Shown: positions 45,250 to 56,374 of the stretch, piece by piece
Layout of the letters: the number at the start of each line of letters is the position of its first letter
Numbering within the stretch: the stretch's first letter is position 1
From: Takifugu bimaculatus
Taxonomy: Eukaryota; Chordata; Actinopteri; Tetraodontiformes; Tetraodontidae
Reading direction: 5' to 3'
Length of the DNA stretch: 64,000 nucleotides
Assembly: GCA_004026145.2 (NCBI GenBank)
Contig: CP034993.1
Location: forward strand, 12,943,290-13,007,289
Notes under the pieces: generated by a model
The model's database searches: none
What the model was told of the DNA's origin: nothing
The model's input: the letters and a program-made list of their open reading frames with translations, nothing else
Program-made: the position numbers and the translations under genes

Positions 45250-45794
45250 TGCGTACCCACGTACACACACATAGAGCCCAGCTGGAACGTGACTGCTGTA
45301 GCGACCTGGGCCAGGTCGCCATCGCTGCTGATTGTCTGAGGACCGGTTGCTGGTTTCCTGTTCCCATTTCCGCCTCCCCGGCTGTGCTGTTGTTATTGTT
45401 GGCCCCCTCAGAGGGGCGCACAGCTCCGAGCGGGGGTCTCGCACAGGCCTTCACAGGTGCCCCCCCCCCTCAAATCCTGCAGAGGACAGATGAGCGTCGA
45501 TGGCAGCCATCATTTCAGGTGTTGGCGTCTTCATAACGCACAAACTGGGACTTTCCCTGGGAACTCTCTGCAAACGTCACCGCCATTTTCCACATTATAC
45601 CATGTTCATCTAATTTTCACTCCATTATTTGTGATTATAGCAGAGTATTTTATTTTGCACGAGTCTTACGTAAGTCTCAGTGCCTGTTTCTGGTTTTTGT
45701 CATTCTTGCTCCGCTCTGTTTGTGCCCTTAATTGCTCCCAAATAAAAGGACAAAGAAAGTTTGGGGGAATTTGAATTTGATTATGTTTGTAAGT

Positions 45795-45960
45795 AGTCTC
45801 CTGGGCAGCTTGTGGCTCAGAGAGAATTGCTGTTGTAACTGGAGGGTTGCAATCCCAGATGGGTATTGGGCCGAGGCGCCTCTGAGCAAGGCACCCAGGC
45901 CCACTGTTCCACAGGTGCAGAAAGGTGCTGCTCACTCCTCCTGGGCCAGCTTGGTGTGTT
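45795..45960 (+). mobile_element. possible tRNA-derived SINE remnant
   Basis: Contains gtggctcagagagaatt, then ggagggttgcaatccc (box-B-like) and ctgagcaaggcacccaggcc. This matches the order of tRNA-like head and body motifs in common teleost SINEs (recalled, not searched). Diverged; borders approximate. Confidence 0.45.
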
Positions 45961-46014
45961 CACTACTGCTATGGAAAAAAGAGGGGATAATAAAAGACTA
46001 GCATAAAGGATAGG

Positions 46015-46100
46015 TAAAACTCTCTTTTAACAGGAAGTAACCTGGAGATGAACCCTGTATGTGGAACCTGCTGCTGCTGGGAGGCAGGTGCAGCAGAGGC
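46015..46100 (+). mobile_element. teleost dispersed repeat fragment
   Basis: Contains actctcttttaacaggaagt followed by aacctggagatgaaccctg, the core of the family seen at 36555-36785. Short relic. Confidence 0.45.
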
Positions 46101-46694
46101 CACGACTGTGTGAGCAGATACTGTCTAATATATGTCTAATGTGAGTTACTGTATATCAGCAGCTGTCGCATGGCAGGAATTCCACTGTCAGAGATTCTTC
46201 TGCGCCATCATTGTTGCCTTATCACGAACGACATACCGAGCTGCGTGAAGTGACATGGTTCTTTACTCCAAGTAATTAAAACCAAAATTGTGTGAGCTGC
46301 AATAATAGATGAGAAGGGAGGCGACCTCCTATTTCCTCAAGAGTGGAAAGATGAAGTGACATCCAGTAAGGCCGTGCTCACACCGACATGTGCACGCTCT
46401 GGGGGCATTGAATTTCAGGTGACACCATTCTGACCCCCAGCCTCCAGTCTACCTGCAGGGGCTGCTTTTTACAGCAAAACCGGCAGACGTGCTGCAACCT
46501 TCCAGTGATGATTATCATCCATTGTTTCAGCAGCTGCTGGCTGAGCCAAACCGGTGATTGACGTGCAAAGATATCAGGAGCAGTTCACATACCAGTGCTA
46601 CATATCTGTGTTTTCAGCAGGTTTCTGGATCCACCCGGCTCTCGGAAAATATTTACCCTCTAAACAACGTGACAACCTCTGCTGCTGCATCTTT

Positions 46695-46722
46695 ATGTTG
46701 TTGTTGTTGTTGTTGTTGTTAT
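46695..46722 (+). repeat. (TTG)n trinucleotide repeat
   Basis: About nine TTG units in the intergenic region upstream of cers4. Confidence 0.9.
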
Positions 46723-47040
46723 GCTGCACTGCCTTTTCTGAAGCGAATGTACCCGTCAGAAAAGGCAGTATTTAGCACTTAGTAGTTGCAAATATAAGAA
46801 ACCAATAAAAGACTACATTGAATTAATACAATACTGTGAATCCGTACTACAATACTGTTAATACAGTAGCATAAATGAAAGCGAGGAGTGTGATTCAACG
46901 TCACTAAAATGTAAATGAAAACAAATAGAAATAATATAGTATTCGAATGGTGGCAACTAAATACGCCAAGAATTATTATTACAGTCTGAACCAAAACGTA
47001 AAAATCGGCGTTTGAAAGCAAAGGGGGGGTGCGTGCGTGA

Positions 47041-47140
47041 TGACGTCAGGCCCCGCCCACCGCGGGAGCAGGTTGCGTCCCTCTCGCCCCGCCCCTCATT
47101 TGCTGCTGAGGGCTTCTCATCCTCCGGAGCGCGCGGCCAG
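47041..47140 (+). promoter_or_regulatory. cers4 promoter with CRE and GC boxes, and likely non-coding exon 1
   Basis: A perfect palindromic CRE, TGACGTCA (47041-47048), is followed by GC boxes at 47051-47058 and 47087-47095 in a locally GC-rich, CpG-containing stretch. The sequence then reaches ggccag|gtaacc at 47140/47141, a good splice donor. This suggests transcription starts near 47100 with a short untranslated first exon spliced to the coding exon at 47995. No TATA box is seen, as is usual for broadly expressed genes. Confidence 0.6.
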
Positions 47141-47384
47141 GTAACCGCAAACGCGTGTTTATTCTCTGCTGCGGATCAGCACGGACGCTTTTTCTTCTTC
47201 TTCTCGGGCTTCATTTCCGGTCGCCTTAATTGCACGCGGACAGCGCTGACGCAGTTCGTCGGCACCTCGAGATCCCCCCTCGGGTCCACTGACATCCTTA
47301 GGGTTATCTTTCCACCTGCGGTGTGTGGCGAGCGTTCCTATATCTGTGTGTGTGTGTGTGTTTGTGTGTGTGTGCGTGGGTGGG

Positions 47385-47436
<52 letters not shown>

Positions 47437-47994
47437 TCGCGGAGGCTTTGACGTGCGCCATCGCGATGTACCGCTAGGATGCGCCGATCAATAGCGGGAG
47501 GCGGCAGATCGATCAGTGTGTGTGTTCAGGTGTCAGAGGAAGCTGGAGAGTTTGCACACACACACACACCTTTTTCTCTTAAGATGTGTGTGTGTGATTG
47601 GGGAGGTATTACGTCAATGGCCACATTCAAATGAGGCAACAAAATAAAAATATTTACATTTGGGTCTAAGGCAGAAAGTTGAATGTGCGCTTTCCTGCTG
47701 TAGCTCTGAACACACTATCAATTGTTTCTATCACTTATAACAGTTGAACGGCACCACCAGTGTCCTGTCCGCATCAGAACCGGCCTGGACCTGTAATATC
47801 ATGCTGTGCTGCCTCGGACAGTTAAACCGACTGATTGATGCAGACTGTTCAGTAGAGTGTTTTGTTTCCTCTGTGATCATCAGAGCGGCGACTGCTGGTG
47901 GACATAAATATGAATAAGGCGTCAGTGTTGTCATAAATAATGGATGCTTGAGCCTGGCAAAGACTCAGTTCTCCTCTTCCTCTTCTCCCCTCAG
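47141..47994 (+). other. cers4 intron 1 (5' UTR intron)
   Basis: About 850 bp between the predicted non-coding exon and the start-codon exon. A long TG-rich tract (47345-47434) lies near its beginning. The intron ends with a good pyrimidine tract and tcag at 47991-47994, one base before the exon that carries the ATG. Confidence 0.55.
47345..47434 (+). repeat. interrupted (TG)n microsatellite
   Basis: About 90 bp of TG with TTTG and GGTG interruptions, in the predicted 5' UTR intron of cers4. Confidence 0.93.
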
Positions 47995-47995
47995 G

Positions 47996-50900
47996 ATGGA
48001 GGCCCTGTTGAATGAGTGGCTCTGGCAGGAGGAGTTCTGGCTTCCTCCAGGCACCCGCTGGCAGGACTTCCACGTGAAGGACCATGTTCCTCTACCCAGG
48101 CACCTCCTCTACACGCTGCCGCTGGCCTTTGCCTTCATAGCTCTCAGATATGTTTTTGAGAGGTACAGTATGATGCTCCGCAAATGTTCCTCAAACGTAA
48201 ATGTGCTTTATACTCCAGGCCACTAGGGGCAGTATTTGGCCTTTCTCCTGTTGCTTTATAACCAACAAAGTTTTTGTTTGATGGACCGGGTGTTTGGGGG
48301 TGATGCTGAAGGTCGTTTAGAGTCAAAGTGAATGAACATTAATCAGAGCACCTCCAATCACAAGTACTCATCTTTCTTTAGGTCTGATAACAATCACATT
48401 TCTATTTTTAAATGCAAAAAATGCCAAAACACGGAGTTCCCAGATACACCTGGTGACTTTAGCAAACTCGTAGCAAATACTGAGTCACATAAACTTGAAG
48501 AAATGGAGGAAGTTTTGAAGACTGGGTGTGTTTTCCTCTTGCTGTCTTCCTGACTGGCTGGTTTGTTGCCTGTACGGAGCAGGTGTGTTCTTGGATGTGC
48601 TCGCCGCTTAATACCACTGAACCCAGAAATTCTGGCAGGACATCAGACTCCAACTTTGAGACTAGCGAACCAGTAAAGGCAGTAGTAGAACCAGCTATTG
48701 AACCTGGTATTTGCTAGCAAGGGCGAGAAAATTCTGTTTTTTCTTTAACTTCCTGAATACCGGTATTAGCCAGTCTTCCCTGTTTCACTTCAGCTGGCTG
48801 ACAGAGAAGTAGCAAGTGTCTGTGTGTGTGTGTGTGTGTGTGATGGGTTAAGTTTATGGTTACAGTTACAGAGGTCATGCGTTATGTCAGGCATTGAGTC
48901 CTCACAAAGATAGATAAAATGTGTTTGAGCATATGTGTATCTGATATAGCTGCACAGAGGTGGTTGTTATGAAGTGGGAGGAAGTGACCAGAGAACATGA
49001 CGTTCCAAACAGCTTTAGACTGATGAGCGTGGTGTCTGGTTACACAAAACTCACACACACTTATCCAAGCATCTTTGTGGCTGTTATCACGCCATCTCTG
49101 TTCCCTGTAACGTGCCGATCAGGTGTCTCCTGATGCCCCATCAGCTACTGGCGACAGCGCTCTGACCAAATGTCCCAGTAGGCCCATGGGAGCGGCTCCG
49201 CAGGCTGCCGGAGCCACATAAGCAGCTATCTTGTTACCGTCACCCCAGCTGTTCCAGGACCATTAGACAGCTGCTAATGTCATCTCAATAATCAACTTTG
49301 GTAAAACGTGTTTTTTTTCCCCCCTCTCAGGGTGGTCAGCGCCCCGCTGAGCAAAGGTTTGGGCGTGAAGGACAAGGTGAGGATTAGAGCTCCGTTCATC
49401 CCGAAGCTGGAGAACTTCTACGAACTGAAGAGTCGGCAGCCGTCACAAGTTAGTGCTCCTGCTCCCTTTTAATTCCAGAACAGCTCATTTTCATCAGCAG
49501 CCTTTAACCTTTTTGCTCAAGACGCGGAGGTGACTTAGAAAGGTTAGTTCCCAGAAAACGGAGGCTGTTGACGAGTCGCTGAAACCAAGTCGGGTCATTT
49601 TCTTTGTCGTTTTCACCGTCACCTGCCATGACTCGCTTTGGTTTGGGGCTCAAGGTTCGGCCTCTTCTGCATCCACGACATGATAAATCGTGCAAAAGCA
49701 TCACAGGCGCTGTGAGGACGTCCGTCTGACACCTAAAAGCATCACGATGCAGCGCAACTGTTCAGAGCATGTGTGTGTGTGTGTGAGCGCACGTGTAAGG
49801 CAAACCTGCTTGTGTCTTCAGAGTGAGGTCGTGAGCTTGGGCCAGCAGTGCGGACTCTCCCAGAGGAAGGTCCAGACCTGGTTCAGGAGGCGGAGGAACC
49901 AGGACCGACCCAGCAACACCAAGAAGTTCTGCGAAGCCTCGTGAGTTTACGCGTCGTTGACGAACGGAGACATTAAATCTGTTTAAGATGTCTGTTCTCT
50001 CCTGCTCAGGTGGCGTTTTGCCTTCTACCTGGTGGCGTTCAGTGCAGGCCTGGCCTCTCTAATATATGTAAGTCTGATGCTGTGTGTGTGTGTGTGTGTG
50101 TGTGTGTGGATGTTATCCCAGTGTACCCACAGCTGCTGCTTGTCCGTCTTGCAGACTCCCTGGTTCTGGGATCACACAGAGTTCTGGAGGGGTTACCCCA
50201 AGCAGGTGAGCGGACTCTGGCTTCTGTTTGATTGCAGAAGTGTTTTCACCATTTCCCCCTTCAAAGCAAACAGAGGGATGGATCCACAACGGATGGAGGC
50301 GTGTCAGTTTGTCCAGTGCCCCCCCCCCACCCCACCCCACTATCCTGCATGTGCTGTCCATCACTGGCTTTACTCTCAAATGGTTCTACGTCTCCTTTAA
50401 CCAGGAGTCTCAAATGTTATTATCTCCACTGTCTGGATAATGCTTAGTTGTGCCTGTGTGACGGCATTCCAGCGGAAAGTCAGCCCTTCCTGATGGGGTC
50501 ATGCCCTCAGAAACATCGGAGGAAGAATGCCAACCTCCTCACGCCTTCAGATTAGAGCGGCTTTTTTCACTTTTTAGAGATTTCGTCCCCTCCGATAACA
50601 GACGTGTTGTTAAAATGGACGCCGCTCACACATTGCGACACCACCAGACTGCAGACAAGAATGTGTTTTCGTTGGCAATCGGGCGCCGTTTGTGTGAATA
50701 ATCGCCACTTCCTCGTCTTAAGGGCACGTTGGCAGATTTGTTTATGTACGCAGGGCTCTTTAAGGGAAGGAGAAGGAGGCGTCGGACGCTCGCTCGCCCC
50801 CCCCCCCCCTCGCTAAACGCTTCAGCTGACACAGCGAAGCTGTGAGTGTTCAGTCATGTGGAATCCTGAGTGCATTCACAACAAAGGCTGCTTTCAGGGG

Positions 50901-52810
50901 TCCCCCTTTACCTCCAGAGCACCACAGAATTCCAGATCTGTCAGGAGGCTGATACAGGAGAGACAGAAGATGAAAAACATGCACGCTCAGACACCCACAT
51001 GCACATTCATGCACACACACATCCTTGTACTTATAACTTTATAAGGACTTGGCCTGACTTAACTTAACCTTAACTCAAGCCTTGACTCTCAAACAGCCCT
51101 TTGAAGGTGTGAGGACTCTTAAAAGTGTCCTCACTTTGCTAGTAGAACGCACCGTTTGGTGCTTGGTCCAAGAACACACAGACACTTGTGAAAGTCAGCG
51201 TTTCTCTCGTCCTGCAGGCGGTGGACTCAGCTCATCACTGGTATTACATACTGGAAATGGGCTTCTACGTGTCGCTGCTGCTGTCCGTCTCTGTTGATGT
51301 CAAGCGGAAAGTGAGTGTGTCACACGTCACTCTCTCCTTCATTAAGTGGTTGATTTAACACTAATGAGACGTCTTACTCCATGTTTTTAATGGTGTTTTT
51401 CTCGAGATTAAATGTAAGGCGGATTATCGGATGGATTATCGGCTGTTACATCAGGCTTTGTTTACTTGGCCTCTTTAAAAGTGAACGTCTCATCCACAAC
51501 GGACAAACTGTAGAATTTACAGAAATGAAAAAAAAGGAGGATCATATCTAAAAGATCCTCCTGGTTGATTCTAAACTGCTCCCTGGTTTGGGGGGTGTTG
51601 CTAAAATGCTGCTCACCTCTGTCCGTGTCCTCCACAGGACTTCAAGGAGCAGGTGATCCACCACATCGCCACCATATTCCTCATCGGCTTCTCCTACTGC
51701 GCCAACTTTGTGAGGGTGGGCACGTTTGTGATGCTTGTGCACGACTCCTCCGACTTTCTGCTGGAGGTAAAAACACTGGAAAATCCCTTTAAATCTAAGA
51801 GGTTAAAGGGGTTTGACAAAGCCTTCTCTGTTGTGTTGTTGTCGCTCTGGCTTTACATGACTCAGAGTTGTGGTTAAATGGTGTAGAGGGGTGTCATGTG
51901 ACCCGGGCACGACTGGGTGTAGTCTGGCAAATAATCTGTGGGATAATCTCACAAGATTAGAGGCAGGAGGGCTGTGATGCAGCATTTCTACACTGATAAT
52001 GGAGTTTCAGGAGCAGTTTGGGTGTTTGTTATTGCAACCATGGACGGCAGAGCTGTGACCTTGTGGCCGGAGCATCTGTCGTGTGGCTAAATCATGTCAT
52101 GTGACTGTTTGAAGAGCTCAGCGTTGTTTTCATCGGAAATATGGAACAACTTGGGTTTCAATGCGCACATGAAAGGACACAAGGAAGGACTAACGTGCAG
52201 ATTTTCTTTTCAAGTCTGCCAAGATGTTTCACTACGCTGGCTGGAGGAGGACGTGCGACTCGCTGTTTGTCGTCTTCGCCGCCGTCTTCCTCGTGACTCG
52301 GCTGCTGGTTTTACCTGTCAGGTAATTCCAGTCGCCCTTCACGTGCTGTTTTTTTCTCTAATGCCAACTGAGCCGCTCTTCTTGTTTCCCAGTGTTCTCT
52401 ATGGAACGCTGGTGGTGTCTCGAGAATTCTTCAGGCCCTTTTCAGGCTATTACGTCTTCAACGCGCTGCTGCTAGTGCTGCAGGCGCTGCACATCTTCTG
52501 GGCTTATCTCATCCTGCGCATGGTCTACAAGTTTGTGTTCATGGGCAAGGTGAGGAGACCGCAATCAGAGAGACCAACGAACCAGAGGAGTCACTCTTGC
52601 CGGCCTTTATTTCCACAGGTGGAGCGCGACGAGCGCAGCGATGAGGAGAGCGAGGCGGAAGACGAGCCCGATGAAGAAGGGGAGGAGTGCAGGCGGGAGC
52701 ACCGGAAGGGGGGCATCAACTCCAAACTGACGTCACTGGCGAACAACTGCATGCTGAATAATCTGACCAATCAGAGGAATATAAACAGCAGACTGCCCAA
52801 AGCCAGATAA
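47996..52810 (+). CDS. cers4: ceramide synthase 4 (TLC domain)
   Basis: This ER membrane enzyme N-acylates (dihydro)sphingosine with acyl-CoA to make (dihydro)ceramide. Ten coding exons, all GT-AG and phase-consistent: 47996-48162, 49331-49448, 49822-49940, 50010-50067, 50155-50205, 51218-51310, 51638-51766, 52215-52321, 52393-52549, 52619-52810, giving 396 residues, the usual family length. In order it has an N-terminal membrane segment (about 40-52), a truncated homeobox-like domain (about 97-132, with WFRRRRNQDRP), then the TLC domain. The TLC domain includes the catalytic double His (IHHIATIF, near 208) and the Lag1 motif HDSSDFLLE (near 237). The acidic C-terminus contains DERSDEESE, the family DxRSDxE motif. 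Sequence is CERS2/CERS4-like; adjacency to a fibrillin gene, as in human FBN3-CERS4, favours cers4. The N-linked sequon usual after the first Leu-Pro is absent. Confidence 0.93.
48163..49330 (+). other. cers4 intron after first coding exon
   Basis: A 1.17-kb intron. It has a short (TG)n at 48819-48842. No exon or element beyond this is recognised. Confidence 0.6.
49449..49821 (+). other. cers4 intron between second and third coding exons
   Basis: A 373-bp intron with a normal gttagt donor and ttcag acceptor. Nothing else is seen. Confidence 0.6.
50206..51217 (+). other. cers4 intron between fifth and sixth coding exons
   Basis: About 1 kb, with C-rich runs at about 50321-50328 and 50799-50809. 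No coding signal. Confidence 0.6.
51311..52214 (+). other. cers4 introns flanking the Lag1-motif exon
   Basis: Introns 51311-51637 and 51767-52214 flank the 129-bp exon 51638-51766. The second ends ttttcttttcaag, a strong acceptor. Nothing else is recognisable. Confidence 0.6.
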
Positions 52811-53883
52811 TGCAGCCAGCTCTGGATGAAAAGTGACCCCCCCCCCCCACGTTCTCGACCACTAACTAATTTCTGAGACCTGCACAGTAGATGCACGGTC
52901 CGTTGATGATTTCAGATTGTCTGAATCCTGGTTGTCATGGGGGAAGAGGAGACGAGGAAGAGCTACCATCACCACGTCCATACTGTAAAACTACACAGGC
53001 TGCCATCATTCAGGTCGCCCGATTTTCATGTTCTCTCCACTGTCTTGTACTTTTTGTAAATGTAGTCTGTTGTAAGGCGTAACAAGGCAAGCTACCACCT
53101 TTTCTAAATCGTCTTTTTTTAGTGTTTAGAGGGGCGTCGCTCCCACAGCTTTGCATCCACAAATTGTAGAGAAATTTTTACATGTTTATCTGTAGATCCG
53201 TCAGGGGTCCTTTAGGAAGAGTGTGATATTTTTCTGCTGGAGAGTGATTGTGACACATGTTAAGCTCACCCCTAGATCAATGTAAGAAAGTGCTGTAGCG
53301 CCCCCTGGAGCACAGAAATAACACGTTTTTGTAGTGTGCGCGTTTCTCTGAGGGAGGATCTAGATTTGCTCTTCTGCCCGTTGATTTTGTGCCTTATTGG
53401 CCATTCTTTTATACATTAACATATATGTGATGACATATAACTGTTTTAGGTCAAACACTGGATTTTAAACTGGATTTGAGTTTGATTTTTACTCCTATTG
53501 TTTAGTTTAAAACAACTGATGCTGATGAAGAGATGTGGGCATTGATGAGGTGTTAAATAACTGAAGGTATTTCTGTTATTGTCACTGACGATTTCAGATT
53601 TAATGGGTTCTGATGCAGCCTGAACAAAACATTTGAACGAGGTGGTGAAGTCAAAGCGTGCGCTGTTGTTCATTAGAATCTGTTTCCATAATCTCTGTCC
53701 AAGAGCCTTTTTAAAGTGTAAAATCTAGCGTGAGAGGAGTGAAATCAGGGGCCGATTCACTGAAAACACACTTTTCACTCCATCCAGGATGTAGTGTTTA
53801 ACGGAGGGGTAAAATGTCATGTTGCCATGAGAACAACACGCAACTGTTGACCTTTGTGTGTGCCCTGTGGTCTGGCCTGTCTT

Positions 53884-53889
53884 AATAAA
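53884..53889 (+). terminator. cers4 polyadenylation signal
   Basis: AATAAA about 1.07 kb after the cers4 stop codon, followed by a T-rich stretch (gatttttattta). It is the first canonical signal after the stop codon. Confidence 0.6.
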
Positions 53890-53906
53890 AGAGTTCTGCA
53901 ATGATT

Positions 53907-53912
53907 TTTATT
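53907..53912 (-). terminator. candidate polyadenylation signal of the kelch gene
   Basis: AATAAA on the minus strand, about 320 bp after the kelch gene stop codon and the nearest canonical signal. It lies only 18 bp from the oppositely oriented cers4 signal. Confidence 0.45.
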
Positions 53913-54233
53913 TAGGTTTTGTTTCTGGAGACACATTACATCCTGTTCCATTTATAGATATGTTCGCATTAGTAATGATGGCTTGAAGATAATAAAATAA
54001 AAGCACAAAGATGCTGAAACAAAGCTTGCTTAACAGTGTTAATAGCACGTTTAAATATATGGTATATTTACACATGTGTTGTAAAATAAATACTCATTCT
54101 TTTATATAACAGAATCAAAAATTCGCTAATGTACAGCGTGCAGTCAAAGGCCTTCGCTCAGGTCGTGATTCAGACTTGATGGGTCTTCATGTTAAACTTT
54201 TTTCTAAAGTTTAACATTCCCTCCCAATTTCAC

Positions 54234-56047
54234 CTACCTTCCCGTCATTCTTACGGTGACGCATCCTCTGAGGGGCAGCGGGCAGGGTATGGCATCGTCA
54301 ACCTCGATGCAGGTGTCGATGTAAGGGTCCACCAACACCATGTTCGGAAAGGCTTTGTTACTTTTACTCTCGCTGACCAGGTACATCTGACCGTCAATAG
54401 TGGCGCATCTGGAGAAGAACTTCCTGTCCAGGCTCTCCTCCTCCAGCACGGTCCATTCCTCTGTCTCCACGTCCAGGCGCAGCGTCCGGCCTCCAAACAG
54501 ATAGAGGGCGCCATTGAGCTCCGTTGCCACCAAGTCGTATCTGTAACGAACAAACTTGGCTGTAAAATTCGGTGTCGCCAGAAGAAATGTGAGAAAAGAT
54601 TTGCTCACCTTGGAAATGGTGAAATGGAGACCACGTCCCAGTGATCCTGCGTCGCCTCGTACCTCTGGATCCCACCAAACGCCTCCCCGTTTTCATCCAG
54701 GCCACAGGCCACGTAGATGCAAGCCCCCAGAGTGGCGGCGGCCGCCCTCTCCACGGCCCTGACCATGGGGCTGACCCCTGTCCACTCCTCGTCTGACCCC
54801 ATGACCAGCCTCTCAACGTCAGGAACCACCCCTTCATCCATGCTGCCCCCCAGGACATAAAGTGCTGAGCCCAGCCCAACAGAGCAGTGGCTGTGCCTGG
54901 ACTTCTGAAGGGCTGGCCCATCCACCCAGCGCCGGTTCTGACACTCGTATATCTTGACCCAGTCCACGCTGAACCATAGCACATCACGGAAGTAGCCACC
55001 TGTCACCACCACGCAGTCTCCTGTGGACACATCCAGAAAAGAAGCAAGGTTTATGTCCTGTAGTCCCTTTAAATGAAGAATGTGTGTGGCACCGGTACCT
55101 GCTGCAGCCACAGAGTACTGGGTCAGGTTCCTCCTCTGCAGAGGTGCACAGCTCTCCCATCTACCAGTGAGTGGATGAAAGCAGTAAAGAGACTGTTGCT
55201 CCTCATCATGAGGCCCACCCAGGACAAAGAGGCTCTCCCTGGCCCTGGCGGCCCTCCTCGGCCCGCCCGCCGACCAAGATACTGGAAAATGATCATTCAG
55301 CGTGCAGATGAGCTTGGCTTTGGGGTCGGAGCTCTTCATCCGGGCCAATAGTTGGGTCATGAATGGCACGGACAGAGACTCGGGCCTCACCAGCTCGGCG
55401 AGCTCCAGAAAATGCTCTCCTCGCTTCGGCTCGAATGACACCCAGCGCAGGGTCGCTTCCAGAGCCAGATCGTCGTTGCGGATGGCCAGGTCATCACTGG
55501 CGAGGAGGTCCGCTACGGTCTCCTTAGGCAGGGACAGGAAGTCCTCTTCAGCCAGGACAGCTTCAAAGTGTGAGAGCGCCACCTGCCGTGCTGCCTTGTA
55601 GAGCTGAGTGCAGCCCAGCCTCCAGGCATAGGCCATCATTCCCAGGCAGTTGCTGATGTGCAGCTCCCGCTCCAGGAACTTGCAGCACAGCAGCCTGGCG
55701 CGCTCCAGCTGCAAGAAGTCTGCCGTCTCCAGGATCCCCTGAACATTCCCCCTGTTCAACGCAAGTCTGGAGGTCCTGCCGTGTTCCAGCAACACCCTGA
55801 AATGTTGCAGGTCGACACCTTTGAGGCACACCTTCCTTTTGGTGCTCTCTATCCCGGTACCGAAAAAAAGTGCCCTGAAGTAAGGGCTCTGCTGGGCCAG
55901 CTGTTTACGGTTGACGTCAAATCTCTCACCTTCAACCTGTAAAGTGACATCGGGGGTTAAATCGCTCTCGCCTTCTTTTAACTGCCGAGCGGATCGTTGT
56001 TTGCGTTCAGGCGCAACGTTACGTTCGGTTCCAGATCTGCAGGCCAT
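54234..56047 (-). CDS. BTB-BACK-kelch protein (KLHL/KBTBD family)
   Basis: Such proteins act as substrate adaptors for cullin-3 ubiquitin ligases. Exons: 55099-56047, 54609-55020 and 54234-54540, giving 555 residues ending at a TAG. The BTB domain is near residues 30-135 (DVTLQVEGERFDVNRKQL opening). BACK is near 140-245. Kelch repeats fill the rest, with double-Gly strands such as LFVLGG, CVVVTGG, LYVLGG, YVACG and LYLFGG. I chose the ATG at 56047 (MACRSGTERN; G at -3 and +4); no ATG in a better position lies upstream in frame. The 78-bp intron 55021-55098 has good splice sites but is a multiple of three with no stop, so an unspliced form would add 26 residues. The stop overlaps a possible splice donor, so the C-terminus is uncertain. 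I cannot assign the exact family member. It is head to head with lsm7. Confidence 0.88.
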
Positions 56048-56374
56048 TTCAGAGGACACAACCAGCCCGGGTTTGCAGTGCTCGACATGGGATTAAAAAT
56101 AGATCCTTCGCCAACCCCCTGACCACGTTCGCAACGCAGAAGAGAATAAAGGTCAGGAGCGCAGAGTCCTCGTTGTGGCACGAGGCGAAAGATTCAGCAG
56201 TAGTTTAATTAATCAAAGGTGTTCGCTGACTTTGTCCGGGTCAGTTTGTAGAATCATAATAAAGTCAACGGTCTCGTGAAGCAGGGGCTGTGACGTCACG
56301 AGAGGCGCTCAGGGATTTGATTGGTGGAGCTGGTCTGAGGTCACATATTTACTTCCGTGTCAACGCTGCGGAAA
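56048..56374. promoter_or_regulatory. bidirectional promoter between the kelch gene and lsm7
   Basis: Only 327 bp separate the two start codons. The interval contains a perfect CRE, TGACGTCA (56291-56298), and an inverted CCAAT box (ATTGG, 56320-56324), both close to the lsm7 start as expected for a TATA-less housekeeping promoter. The same CRE octamer occurs in the predicted cers4 promoter. Confidence 0.65.

Larger units (their letters stand above)
31893..47040. other. gene-poor region between fibrillin and cers4
   Basis: Fifteen kilobases upstream of both divergently oriented genes. It contains microsatellites (37792-37831, 39043-39124, 39291-39373, 41944-42004, 45169-45249), a 10-bp minisatellite (43941-44000), repeat remnants (36555-36785, 38640-38755, 43075-43200, 45795-45960, 46015-46100) and a CTCF-like motif (44911-44925). 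The fibrillin promoter must lie in the part next to 31893 but I see no clear TATA box. The longer open frames show no protein family or splice context. Confidence 0.6.
52811..54233. other. convergent 3' regions of cers4 and the kelch gene
   Basis: The cers4 3' UTR runs from 52811, probably to just after AATAAA at 53884-53889 (a second signal is at 53991-53996). On the minus strand the kelch gene has its first AATAAA only at 53912-53907. The two predicted 3' UTRs therefore meet or overlap around 53885-53912. No gene lies between. Confidence 0.55.

Noticed and set aside
50626..50832. Minus-strand open frame in a cers4 intron
   Set aside because: Short, no homology, antisense within an intron; kept open by a G/C-rich run.
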